Below are positions 1 through 6,196 of a stretch of 7,570 nucleotides of DNA, piece after piece (the stretch's first letter is position 1; every line of letters begins with the position of its first letter). Origin of the DNA: CAWHOW01 sp050013795 (GTDB taxonomy: Bacteria; Bacteroidota; Bacteroidia; Bacteroidales; CG2-30-32-10); NCBI GenBank assembly GCA_050013795.1, contig JBEKEO010000152.1:1-7570 (forward strand). Reading direction: 5' to 3'. Position numbers and translations under genes: made by a program. The notes under the pieces are model-generated. The model saw nothing but the letters and a program-made list of their open reading frames with translations. It searched no databases and was not told where the DNA came from.

Positions 1-1
1 C

Positions 2-349
2 ACTAATAATTATTACTGGGGTATAGAGTGTATTCAGTCTATTATTCCATACAAATATTATTATTATCACGAAACAGTTATCCCTGCAGGCCTTAAGGGC
101 AAATTCTATTTTAATAGATTACTTAATACGGGATCTAAATGGGATCTATACATAGCAGGTTCTGTGGGCATTGCTATGGTAAATGCAACATGGGAAAGTG
201 ACTATCAGGGCGAAAGGAATCACTTTCATACTAATGATCCATTATTTCTTGATGCTCATATCGGGACAGAATACCATTTAGATACCAAGCTTGGAATTTT
301 CCTTGACATATCAGATGGCGTTTCAACTATTGGTCTTTCATTTCATTAA
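2..349 (+). CDS. Outer-membrane beta-barrel protein, C-terminal part (partial)
   Basis: This is an open frame entering from the left edge and ending at TAA 347-349; the start lies outside the window. About 115 residues are visible. They show alternating polar/hydrophobic, aromatic-rich strands (for example KWDLYIAGSVGIAMV and TEYHLDTKLGIFLDIS) and end in GLSFH, an aromatic-rich terminus typical of outer-membrane barrels. The pattern matches the small porin-like outer-membrane proteins common in Bacteroidota, in which a final strand pair closes the barrel. The substrate or role cannot be told. A GTG at 164 could be read as a start, but the frame is open and strand-like upstream, so it is an internal codon. 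A terminator follows 60 bp downstream, so it probably ends its own transcript. Confidence 0.75.
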   Translation, partial: TNNYYWGIECIQSIIPYKYYYYHETVIPAGLKGKFYFNRLLNTGSKWDLYIAGSVGIAMVNATWESDYQGERNHFHTNDPLFLDAHIGTEYHLDTKLGIFLDISDGVSTIGLSFH

Positions 350-409
350 ATCAAATACAATAGATAAATAATCTTCATTGATGAAATTATAATCCTGAAC
401 ATTACATAG

Positions 410-437
410 CGCTTTCATTATAAAGGAAGCGTTTTTT
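410..437 (+). terminator. Rho-independent terminator after the outer-membrane gene
   Basis: A 7-bp stem pairs CGCTTTC (410-416) with GGAAGCG (425-431), including one G-U pair, around an 8-nt loop. Six T residues follow directly (432-437). Its position 60 bp after the stop codon and its orientation fit termination of the upstream plus-strand gene. Confidence 0.75.
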
Positions 438-512
438 ATTGCACAATGCTATGTGTGAAAGATGTAAATCTTTGTCCGAAATGTGTAACAATAAAAGCTA
501 TAAAGGATAGTA

Positions 513-544
513 ATTTTACATTATTATAAAAATCAATGTAAAAT
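513..544 (+). promoter_or_regulatory. Inverted repeat covering the start codon of the small gene
   Basis: ATTTTACATT (513-522) is the exact reverse complement of AATGTAAAAT (535-544), with a 12-nt spacer. The right arm contains the first two bases of the ATG at 543. In RNA this 10-bp stem would bury the start codon; in DNA it could be a dimeric operator. Either reading is inference. The stem is purely AT apart from one G-C pair, so it is only moderately stable. Confidence 0.4.
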
Positions 545-812
545 GACAAACATAGCAACACATATAAAGAACATCTATTCAAAAATATCATCTTCTAAAG
601 AAAATCAAAAAGAAATTGACAATCACAAAAAAATTGCAAATCAATTGGCTGAAGCATTGAAACTACATTTAGAGGCAGCTGCTTATCTTGAAAATAACGA
701 TCCGGTGGAGGCATTCCACAGTGCTATATGCGCCTACGGAATGATTATTCTTGCAAAAGAATCACAGCAAATAATTATAGATCAGTCTTTAAACGAACTG
801 GTTTTGTTATGA
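543..812 (+). CDS. Small helical hypothetical protein (89 aa)
   Basis: The protein is short, soluble and strongly alpha-helical, with no signal peptide or membrane segment. The first ~25 residues are polar. Residues 27-75 run NHKKIANQLAEALKLH, LEAAAYLENNDPVEAF, then HSAICAYG and LAKESQQ. This spacing of Ala/His/Leu-rich helices around an ENNDPVEA turn resembles the small, often His/Ala-rich two-helix proteins widespread in Bacteroidota (typically with a HHEAGNHEKA-like turn), here with most histidines replaced. No function is known to me for that family. The gene stands alone between two terminator-like hairpins and has no clear Shine-Dalgarno sequence; an AAAGGA at 502-507 is too far upstream. 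The alternative that it is a chance ORF is less likely, given the biased, helix-forming composition. Confidence 0.65.
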   Translation: MTNIATHIKNIYSKISSSKENQKEIDNHKKIANQLAEALKLHLEAAAYLENNDPVEAFHSAICAYGMIILAKESQQIIIDQSLNELVLL

Positions 813-834
813 TTATCTGTTTTTAATTTCCATT

Positions 835-866
835 GTGTTTTCATTATAAAAATGAAATCACTCTTT
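835..866 (+). terminator. Candidate terminator after the small gene
   Basis: A stem of ten pairs with one T-T mismatch pairs GTGTTTTCATT (835-845) with AATGAAATCAC (851-861), with a 5-nt ATAAA loop. It lies 23 bp past the stop codon at 812. The following T-stretch is short (TCTTT), so this is a weaker terminator than the one at 410. Confidence 0.4.
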
Positions 867-1120
867 AATGTACAATTGAAATGTGTAAATGATGTTACAT
901 TTTACCATACGCATGCGGCAGGCAATTTCAGATGTTTGTTTTTGGGGATATTCTGTTTTTAACCAATTCATCAGCCTTTTTAAAACTTACCAATTTCCCA
1001 GTTCGCGCTCGTCTTCGGACGAGTGCAACAAAACGAAGTATCGTTTGTCGTAGTTTGCAAAACGGCATATATGAATTGCAACATTAAGCTTAAGCAATAT
1101 TTTTCTTCAATCCCAATTTC
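867..1120. other. Gene-free convergent intergenic stretch
   Basis: This lies between the converging small gene and the histidine kinase gene. No plausible coding frame is seen on either strand. It holds a second copy of an 11-nt word also present at 478-488 (GAAATGTGTAA, here 878-888), a short TGTAA/TTACA dyad around 884-898, and the REP-like hairpin pair annotated separately at 1005-1046. Confidence 0.6.
1005..1046. repeat. REP-like double hairpin with UUCG tetraloop
   Basis: A 9-bp stem with one G-T wobble pairs GCGCTCGTC (1005-1013) with GACGAGTGC (1018-1026) around TTCG. This gives the exceptionally stable C(UUCG)G tetraloop on the plus-strand transcript. It is followed at once by a second hairpin, AAACGA (1031-1036) with TCGTTT (1041-1046) around AGTA. 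The element is GC-rich against an AT-rich background and sits between converging genes, the usual setting of REP/BIME-type repeats. No T-tract follows on either strand, so classical termination is unlikely, although it could protect 3' ends. That it is a repeat family is inferred, since only one copy is in the window. Confidence 0.5.
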
Positions 1121-3850
1121 TCAATTCTCACTGTTTTTCAGGTTGAAGTAGAATGTGCTGCCTTTATCCACTTCGCTTTCAACCCATATAGCGCCGCCAT
1201 GCTTTTCAACAAATTCCTTACACAGCAGCAATCCTAAACCTGTTCCCCCTTCATGTTCTGTGCCCGGGTTGCTGAATTTAATATCAGTTCTGAACAGTTT
1301 ATCAAAGTCGCTTTTCTTAATGCCAATGCCTGTATCTTTAACCGAAATAACAACGCCGCCATTCTCATTTTTAGTGCTTACGGTAACATCCCCGCCTTTG
1401 GGTGTAAATTTCAACGCATTATTTACAAGGTTGCGCAATACGGTTTCAAGCATATTTTTATCAGCATAAACTTTCACATTTCCCGCAATATCAAAGTTCA
1501 GATTCACTTTCTTGCTGCAGGCATAGTCGATGCAATTTGAGAGCACTTTTTTTATCAGTTCCTTTAAGTTTATAGTTTCAGGATCGAATACCATGCTTCC
1601 CGACTGCGACCTTGCCCATTCAAGCAAATTTACAAGCATATCGAAGCCGCTTTTGGCAGAATCATAAAGTATCTTTGCAAATTTGCTTACTTTTTCACTA
1701 TCATATTTAGGCGCATTTTCATAAAGTAACTCTGATGCACCTATCAGACTGATAAAAGGGTTCTTCATATCGTGGGCAATGATATTGAAAAATTTATCTT
1801 TGGTGGCATTGAGTTCAATCAGTTCTGCATTTTTCGACTTTAATGCTTCCTCGGCCTCTGATTGGGCAATACGGCTTCTGATGGAGGTAATTCCGTATGC
1901 AAGGTCATCAGCTAACTCTGAAAGCAATTCTATTTCATCATCTGTAAAAGAATCCGGTTCTTTTGAATAAATTGTAATTGCTCCGAATGTTTTACTATTA
2001 TTCATTAACGGAAAAACAATAGAAGATGCATATCCCCGTTTAATAGCATCTATACGCCATGGTTCGAATGCGGGATCGGTAAGCATATTTTTACATATAG
2101 CCATTTCCCCTGTTCTGATAGCCCTTCCTGTAGGCCCGTTACCCCTTTCAGTATCCGCCCATGTTATGTTTAATGTTTCAAGGTAGCCTTCTTCAAAACC
2201 TGAAAAAGCAACAGGTTTAACATTTTTTTCTTCGTCATCTTCAGCATAACCTATCCAAACCATCATGTACCCGCAATAATTTATGATAATATTGCACACT
2301 TCATTTAAAAAGAGCAACTCATTTTTTGCCCTTGTCATTTCCTGGCTGCTTCGGCTAAGTGCATCAAGAGTTCTGTTGAGTTTATTCAGTTCCTTTTCTT
2401 TTTTCTTATGTTCTGTAATATCGCGGGCTATATGCACAGAACCTGTTATATTCCCATCCTTATCATAAATGGGTGTAACACTCACCAGCATATCCATTCC
2501 GAGTTTTTCTTCATAAAAATCAGCCATATGTTCTTTGCCATCCTTAAGCATCATTGCATGCGGGCAAAATGAAGGAGATTCCTGCTTCCCGTGAACACAT
2601 TGAAAACAATGCGAACCCAGGATATTCTTCTTTGAAGTTCCGAGTTTTTCTGTGGCTGCTTTATTGGCACGTAAAATCTTATTCTTTTTGTCAAGTATGG
2701 TGATCATATCCGGAATCAGATCGAATGTTTCTATCCATTCTTCCCTTGAACGGATAAGTTTCTCTTCATTTTTTTTCCTGTCGGTTATATCAATAAATGA
2801 AACCAAAACATTGGACAACGTGTCTTCGTATCCTTTTACTACGGAAAGATGCATATCTAAAGTCTTGATATCTCCGGATAATGTTCTGATTGGCATTTCA
2901 CATTCAAATCGTTTGCCACCTTCAGCAAGGACAATAAGTTCCTCTCGGAAAACTTTAAGTGATTCTTCATTAAAATAAAAAAGCATATTTTTTATTACTC
3001 TTTCCTTGCTTTCTGCTTCAAAAAACTCCACGCTTTTTTGATTGATATCAACCACTTTTATCAAAGACGCCAGATGACTTATTTCGTCATTATGTGTTTC
3101 AAAGTAATCCCTGAAGTCTTTAACTCCTGATGACCTAAGCTGGTCAAAATGCTTTTTAATTTCAGAATAATCCTCCTTCCATATAGGAATAGCCGAATAC
3201 TCAAATAATCGCCAATAATTTTCTTCACTGTTTTCTATCTTTTTATTTATGGTTCGGGAAGCTCTTCTGAAGATTATCGTGGCTACCAGAATAAGAATAA
3301 TTGAAATTAAAAGTGTAAACACTGAAGCTTTGTAAAAAGGCATATTCACTTCCGTAATATTCATTTTTGTCACTATGCCCCATTTGAGCTCAGGAATATA
3401 AATACAATAAGCTAAAACCTCTATACCGCTATAATCCAAACCCTTTATAAAACCTGTGTTTTTTGACAGTGCATATTGTAACGGAATAGCTAAATCCGAT
3501 TTAAGTGAAATAGGATTAAGGTTCGGCCTTATATCCGACCGCATTCTTAATAAAAAGTAAATGGAATCATTTTTTGCATAGCCAATGGTGTATTCGCCCG
3601 TGTTTCCCAATCCTTTGGTTATTTCCTTTTGTTTGTATAAAACATCCAGTACAGCTTTTGTATCCATTGTTTCTTTATATATGGATTTGATGATCTCCGA
3701 CTGGTTTTCACACAACTCTTTCAATAAGGTTCTTTTTCCGGAATTAATGGTATTATAAATAATTACTATGGAAATGCCTGTCAGAAAAAGCAAAACTATT
3801 GTCATGATCAGGAATAACCTGTAGATATTATTATCTTTTAAATTTCTCAT
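1121..3850 (-). CDS. Membrane sensor histidine kinase, PAS-PAS-GAF-HisKA-HATPase
   Basis: This is a 909-residue inner-membrane sensor kinase, the autophosphorylating half of a two-component system. TM helices lie at about 11-33 and 176-196 and enclose a ~140-residue extracytoplasmic domain, probably Cache-like (conserved-looking stretches TGEYTIGYAKNDSIYFLLR and SGIEVLAYC). The cytoplasmic part has a PAS-like domain at ~208-358, a second PAS at ~366-480, and a GAF domain at ~505-660 (VWIGYAEDD, NGPTGRAIRTGE, FGAITIYS). HisKA follows with H-box FFNIIAHDMKNPF (phosphoacceptor H693), then the ATPase with N-box RNLVNNALKFTPKGG (N811), G1 DTGIGI (839-844) and G2 GTGLGL (869-874). All catalytic motifs are intact. 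There is no receiver domain, so an external regulator is needed; the divergent OmpR-type gene is the obvious candidate. PAS2 carries a Cys/His cluster (C415, C418, C429, H431). The ATG at 3850 sits directly before the first hydrophobic segment. Confidence 0.93.
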   Translation of the reverse strand: MRNLKDNNIYRLFLIMTIVLLFLTGISIVIIYNTINSGKRTLLKELCENQSEIIKSIYKETMDTKAVLDVLYKQKEITKGLGNTGEYTIGYAKNDSIYFLLRMRSDIRPNLNPISLKSDLAIPLQYALSKNTGFIKGLDYSGIEVLAYCIYIPELKWGIVTKMNITEVNMPFYKASVFTLLISIILILVATIIFRRASRTINKKIENSEENYWRLFEYSAIPIWKEDYSEIKKHFDQLRSSGVKDFRDYFETHNDEISHLASLIKVVDINQKSVEFFEAESKERVIKNMLFYFNEESLKVFREELIVLAEGGKRFECEMPIRTLSGDIKTLDMHLSVVKGYEDTLSNVLVSFIDITDRKKNEEKLIRSREEWIETFDLIPDMITILDKKNKILRANKAATEKLGTSKKNILGSHCFQCVHGKQESPSFCPHAMMLKDGKEHMADFYEEKLGMDMLVSVTPIYDKDGNITGSVHIARDITEHKKKEKELNKLNRTLDALSRSSQEMTRAKNELLFLNEVCNIIINYCGYMMVWIGYAEDDEEKNVKPVAFSGFEEGYLETLNITWADTERGNGPTGRAIRTGEMAICKNMLTDPAFEPWRIDAIKRGYASSIVFPLMNNSKTFGAITIYSKEPDSFTDDEIELLSELADDLAYGITSIRSRIAQSEAEEALKSKNAELIELNATKDKFFNIIAHDMKNPFISLIGASELLYENAPKYDSEKVSKFAKILYDSAKSGFDMLVNLLEWARSQSGSMVFDPETINLKELIKKVLSNCIDYACSKKVNLNFDIAGNVKVYADKNMLETVLRNLVNNALKFTPKGGDVTVSTKNENGGVVISVKDTGIGIKKSDFDKLFRTDIKFSNPGTEHEGGTGLGLLLCKEFVEKHGGAIWVESEVDKGSTFYFNLKNSEN

Positions 3851-3954
3851 AATATTAAAATTCTAACGTAAATTCATTATGTGATTGGTAAAATTAAACA
3901 GAGATTATCAATTCCATTAATGATATCAATTCACATTGCAAATCACACATATGG

Positions 3955-3962
3955 CAAATATA
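3955..3962 (-). promoter_or_regulatory. Candidate -7 element for the histidine kinase gene
   Basis: Read on the minus strand this is TATATTTG, an exact fit to the Bacteroidota -7 consensus TAnnTTTG. It would place transcription start near 3948 and give a leader of roughly 100 nt before the ATG at 3850. No convincing -33 TTG is found at the expected distance, so the call rests on the -7 match alone. Confidence 0.35.
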
Positions 3963-3987
3963 CCATTTTTAGCGATTGAAAAAAAAT

Positions 3988-4009
3988 AGTATTTTTGTAT
4001 AAAAATACT
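3988..4009. promoter_or_regulatory. Perfect 22-bp dyad, candidate operator between kinase and regulator genes
   Basis: AGTATTTTT (3988-3996) and AAAAATACT (4001-4009) are exact reverse complements separated by GTAT. The dyad encloses TATTTTTG (3990-3997), a perfect match to the plus-strand -7 consensus TAnnTTTG and therefore a candidate promoter for the response regulator gene, with a leader of about 50 nt. A second -7-like match, TACATTTG, lies at 4035-4042. Neither has a clear -33 element. A dyad overlapping a -7 element suggests a repressor site, but it lacks the 11-bp direct-repeat form expected of the encoded OmpR-type regulator, so any binder may be a different protein. Confidence 0.4.
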
Positions 4010-4055
4010 GCAAGTTAATTTTTTAATTGATTATTACATTTGATCAATAAGTAAT

Positions 4056-4733
4056 ATGAAAATCCTTTTAGTTGAAGACGACCCTAAGATTTCATCTTTT
4101 GTGAAACTTGGTTTAGAAGACAGCGATTACAATGTAACGGTGGCTTATGACAGCGCAATGGCTGAAAAGATTGTCTTTAAAAAAGAATTTGATATCATTA
4201 TTTTAGATGTTATTATTCCCGGGATCAGCGGACTGGAATTATGCAAAAAGATACGCAATGCCAATATAACTACTCCTGTTATAATGCTCACATCATTAGA
4301 TACGGTGGATGATAAGATTGCAGGTTTTGATTGCGGAGCCGATGATTATTTGGTAAAACCATTCAGTTTTAAAGAACTTCTTGCCAGAATTAAAGCCTTA
4401 GACAGAAGGCATACAGAAACTATCATTGCACCAGCTTTGAAAATTGCAGACCTTGAAATGGATACTGTTTCAAAGAAAGTGAAAAGAAAAGGTAAAGAAA
4501 TTAAGCTTACCTCAAAAGAGTATTCCATTCTTGAACTTTTATTAACCAATAAAGGGAAAGTATTCGACAGGGTTGAAATGGCAGAGAAGATATGGGGCTT
4601 TTCATTTAACACCGGAACCAATGTAATTGACGTTCATATTAACTCCCTCAGAAATAAAATTGACAAAGATTTCTCTCCAAAACTTATTCATACTCTTGTG
4701 GGGTTTGGTTATGTGATGAGAGAAGAGGAATGA
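4056..4733 (+). CDS. OmpR/PhoB-family response regulator
   Basis: This is a 225-residue cytoplasmic transcription factor of normal family length. The receiver domain (1-~118) has the acidic pocket EDD at 7-9, phosphoacceptor D51 in IIILDVIIPGISG, T79 in MLTS, and K101 in LVKPF. The C-terminal winged-helix domain (~125-222) shows KLTSKEYSILELLL, a typical recognition-helix segment TGTNVIDVHINSLRNKI, and the wing LIHTLVGFGYVM. All key residues are present. Sequence style is close to the metal-stress regulators of the CusR/CopR group in Bacteroidota, but the signal cannot be deduced. It is transcribed divergently from the histidine kinase, which is its likely partner, and no second kinase gene follows it. 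The 11-bp-phased TTAAT arrays at 4801 and 7447 have the geometry expected for its binding sites. No clear Shine-Dalgarno sequence precedes the ATG. Confidence 0.95.
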   Translation: MKILLVEDDPKISSFVKLGLEDSDYNVTVAYDSAMAEKIVFKKEFDIIILDVIIPGISGLELCKKIRNANITTPVIMLTSLDTVDDKIAGFDCGADDYLVKPFSFKELLARIKALDRRHTETIIAPALKIADLEMDTVSKKVKRKGKEIKLTSKEYSILELLLTNKGKVFDRVEMAEKIWGFSFNTGTNVIDVHINSLRNKIDKDFSPKLIHTLVGFGYVMREEE

Positions 4734-4736
4734 ATG

Positions 4737-4774
4737 CAAATGCAATTGTAAATACTCCTCGCATTTGTTATTTT
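4737..4774 (+). terminator. Candidate terminator after the response regulator gene
   Basis: CAAATGC (4737-4743) pairs perfectly with GCATTTG (4761-4767) around a 17-nt loop, followed by TTATTTT. It starts four bases after the stop codon. The large loop makes it weak, but it would separate the regulator from the array-controlled unit downstream. Confidence 0.4.
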
Positions 4775-4800
4775 GTCCTGTTTTGATTAATAATTATTTA

Positions 4801-4867
4801 TTAATCTGTTTTTAATTCATTCTTAATCTGCTCTTAATCAATTATTCTCAATAATTATAAACCTTTG
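4801..4867 (+). promoter_or_regulatory. Phased TTAAT box array and promoter for the doxX-chrA unit
   Basis: Four TTAAT boxes start at 4801, 4812, 4823 and 4834, exactly 11 bp apart, so all face one side of the helix. A further degenerate ATAAT sits in phase at 4790. A -7-like element AACCTTTG (4860-4867), one base off TAnnTTTG, starts 26 bp after the start of the last box. Bases 4799-4829 recur without change at 7445-7475. Direct repeats at 11-bp pitch just upstream of the core promoter are the established binding pattern of OmpR/PhoB-type activators. Binding by the regulator at 4056-4733 is inferred from proximity and geometry. Confidence 0.75.
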
Positions 4868-4878
4868 TATTTGGTTGG

Positions 4879-4915
4879 TGAAAAGCTTTGCCATAGGCAT
4901 TACAAAATCTTTTCA
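4879..4915 (+). other. Possible hairpin in the doxX leader
   Basis: TGAAAAG (4879-4885) pairs with CTTTTCA (4909-4915), and inside it TGCC (4889-4892) pairs with GGCA (4896-4899) around ATA. If transcription starts near 4873, as the promoter geometry suggests, this stem sits at the 5' end of a ~97-nt leader. It matches no riboswitch class that I recognise, and a stem this short could arise by chance in AT-rich DNA. Confidence 0.25.
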
Positions 4916-4969
4916 AAGTCAAAACATCTTAATATATACAAGTGTAAAATAGAACCTATTTTAATAATC

Positions 4970-5422
4970 ATGAAGACGAAAAATAAATTAAGACCTTCTA
5001 TTTTAAGTACAGTTAATGATAATAAGACAATACTGGTAAGGATTGTAGTAGGGCTTATTTTCTTATCGGAAGGCATACAAAAATATGTATTCCCCGAACT
5101 GCTAGGAACGGGTAGGTTCTTAAAAATAGGCTTCAGCAATGCTGCTTTCTGGGCATATTTCACCGCAACTTTTGAAATTATTTGCGGCATATTGTTGTTG
5201 ATAGGATTATTCACACGCCTTGCTTCCATTCCACTGCTCATTATAATGATTACAGCATTTATCACCACCAAATATCCTATGCTTTTGCAGAAAGGTTTTT
5301 GGGTAACAGCGCACGAATACAGGGTTGATTTCGCCTTAACCATACTCCTTGTTTACCTTCTTATATCAGGTGGAGGAAAGTGGTCGGCAGATTGGAATAT
5401 TTTTCAATCTTTTAAAACATGA
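4970..5422 (+). CDS. DoxX-family integral membrane protein
   Basis: This is a 150-residue inner-membrane protein with four predicted helices (about 21-40, 61-80, 83-103 and 119-136). Family hallmarks are RIVVGLIFLSEGIQKYVFP (24-42), the second-helix block FEIICGILLLIGLFTRLAS (68-86), and the C-terminal EYRVDFALTILLVYLL with GGGKWSADW. DoxX proteins take their name from the DoxD/DoxA thiosulfate:quinone oxidoreductase; most bacterial members are uncharacterised, and some are linked to redox stress. The ATG at 4970 was chosen because it gives normal family length. An in-frame TTG at 4865 would add 35 polar, non-conserved residues and overlaps the proposed -7 element. It is the first gene of a tight plus-strand unit under the TTAAT array. 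The exact reaction is unknown. Confidence 0.88.
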   Translation: MKTKNKLRPSILSTVNDNKTILVRIVVGLIFLSEGIQKYVFPELLGTGRFLKIGFSNAAFWAYFTATFEIICGILLLIGLFTRLASIPLLIIMITAFITTKYPMLLQKGFWVTAHEYRVDFALTILLVYLLISGGGKWSADWNIFQSFKT

Positions 5423-6172
5423 ATGATGTACAAACATGGGATCAAATATTTAACTTTCATATTTGCATTGATATTGCTGCTTGCCCGGCAGTCTTATGGC
5501 GGTCCTCCTTTCAATACAGACGACCCTGAGCCAGTTCAATTTAAACATTGGGAGTATTATATTTCTACGATGAACATATTCCAGCAGGGTGCATGGTCGG
5601 GAACATCGCCTCATTTAGAAATGAATTACGGGCTACTACCGAATGTGCAAGTTCACCTGCTTCTGCCAATGAATTATGTTTATACCAAACAAAATGATAA
5701 TATAAATTTTGGATATTCCTATACAGAGTTTGGCATAAAATATCGGTTTATGCAGGAGACAAAGACATCGCCCCAGATAGGCACATTTCCTATCATTGAA
5801 ATCCCAACGATTAGCAATAATAAATTTGGCAATGGAGAATCTAAGGTATTTATCCCTGTGTGGTTGCAGAAAACATGGGGAAACCTTACAACATATGGTG
5901 GCGGAGGTTATTGGATTAATCCCGGCATTAACAATAAGAATTGGATATTCTCGGGATGGGAAATACAGTATGACATATCTAGTGTTATTACCCTGGGAGG
6001 AGAACTTTATTATCATTCATCTGATGCCGTAGGAAACAAATCGGTAGCAGCAATAAATACAGGCGGGTTTATTAATGTAACCAAAAGGTTTCATATCATT
6101 TTTTCTGTTGGTCATAGCTTGATAAATGAAAGTTTCACAAGCACCTATGCCGGCCTGCTATGGACAGTTTAA
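5423..6172 (+). CDS. Outer-membrane beta-barrel protein, MetA-like phenol-degradation family
   Basis: The 249-residue protein begins with a signal peptide (hydrophobic core ~9-20; likely cleavage after RQSYG, near residue 26) followed by GPPFNTDDPEPVQFKHWEYY. The mature start, the TDDPEPV/HWE block, and alternating strands such as LEMNYGLLPNVQVHLLLPMN and TEFGIKYRFM resemble the MetA-pathway/transporter outer-membrane family. It ends in an aromatic-containing strand (TYAGLLWTV). It probably forms a small channel or scaffold in the outer membrane; the cargo is unknown. The ATG follows the doxX stop codon with no gap and a second ATG comes next, implying translational coupling. It lies 24 bp before chrA, so an outer-membrane component is co-expressed with an inner-membrane anion transporter. 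That pairing may reflect joint envelope passage of one substrate, which is inference. Confidence 0.8.
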   Translation: MMYKHGIKYLTFIFALILLLARQSYGGPPFNTDDPEPVQFKHWEYYISTMNIFQQGAWSGTSPHLEMNYGLLPNVQVHLLLPMNYVYTKQNDNINFGYSYTEFGIKYRFMQETKTSPQIGTFPIIEIPTISNNKFGNGESKVFIPVWLQKTWGNLTTYGGGGYWINPGINNKNWIFSGWEIQYDISSVITLGGELYYHSSDAVGNKSVAAINTGGFINVTKRFHIIFSVGHSLINESFTSTYAGLLWTV

Positions 6173-6196
6173 TTTAACCGGGAATAAGAAGACATC

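Noticed and set aside
465..474. TAAATCTTTG as a -7 element for the small gene
   Set aside because: It is one base off consensus, has no -33 element at a suitable distance, and the region is AT-rich enough for such near-matches by chance.
1155..2978. Several plus-strand open frames of 60-108 codons inside the kinase gene
   Set aside because: All are antisense to a continuous, motif-complete histidine kinase, and their Ser/Phe/Leu-rich translations are typical of reverse-complement shadows.
4015..4027. Two TTAAT words just upstream of the response regulator gene as an autoregulatory box array
   Set aside because: They are 8 bp apart, not 11, and there are only two, so they do not share the geometry of the arrays at 4801 and 7447.
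4865..4969. N-terminal extension of the DoxX protein from an in-frame TTG
   Set aside because: It would add 35 polar residues not typical of DoxX proteins, and the TTG lies within the proposed -7 element, upstream of the likely transcription start. The ATG at 4970 gives the normal length.
4900..5343. 147-codon minus-strand open frame opposite doxX
   Set aside because: It is fully antisense to a recognisable membrane protein and its translation shows no family features; it is a shadow frame.
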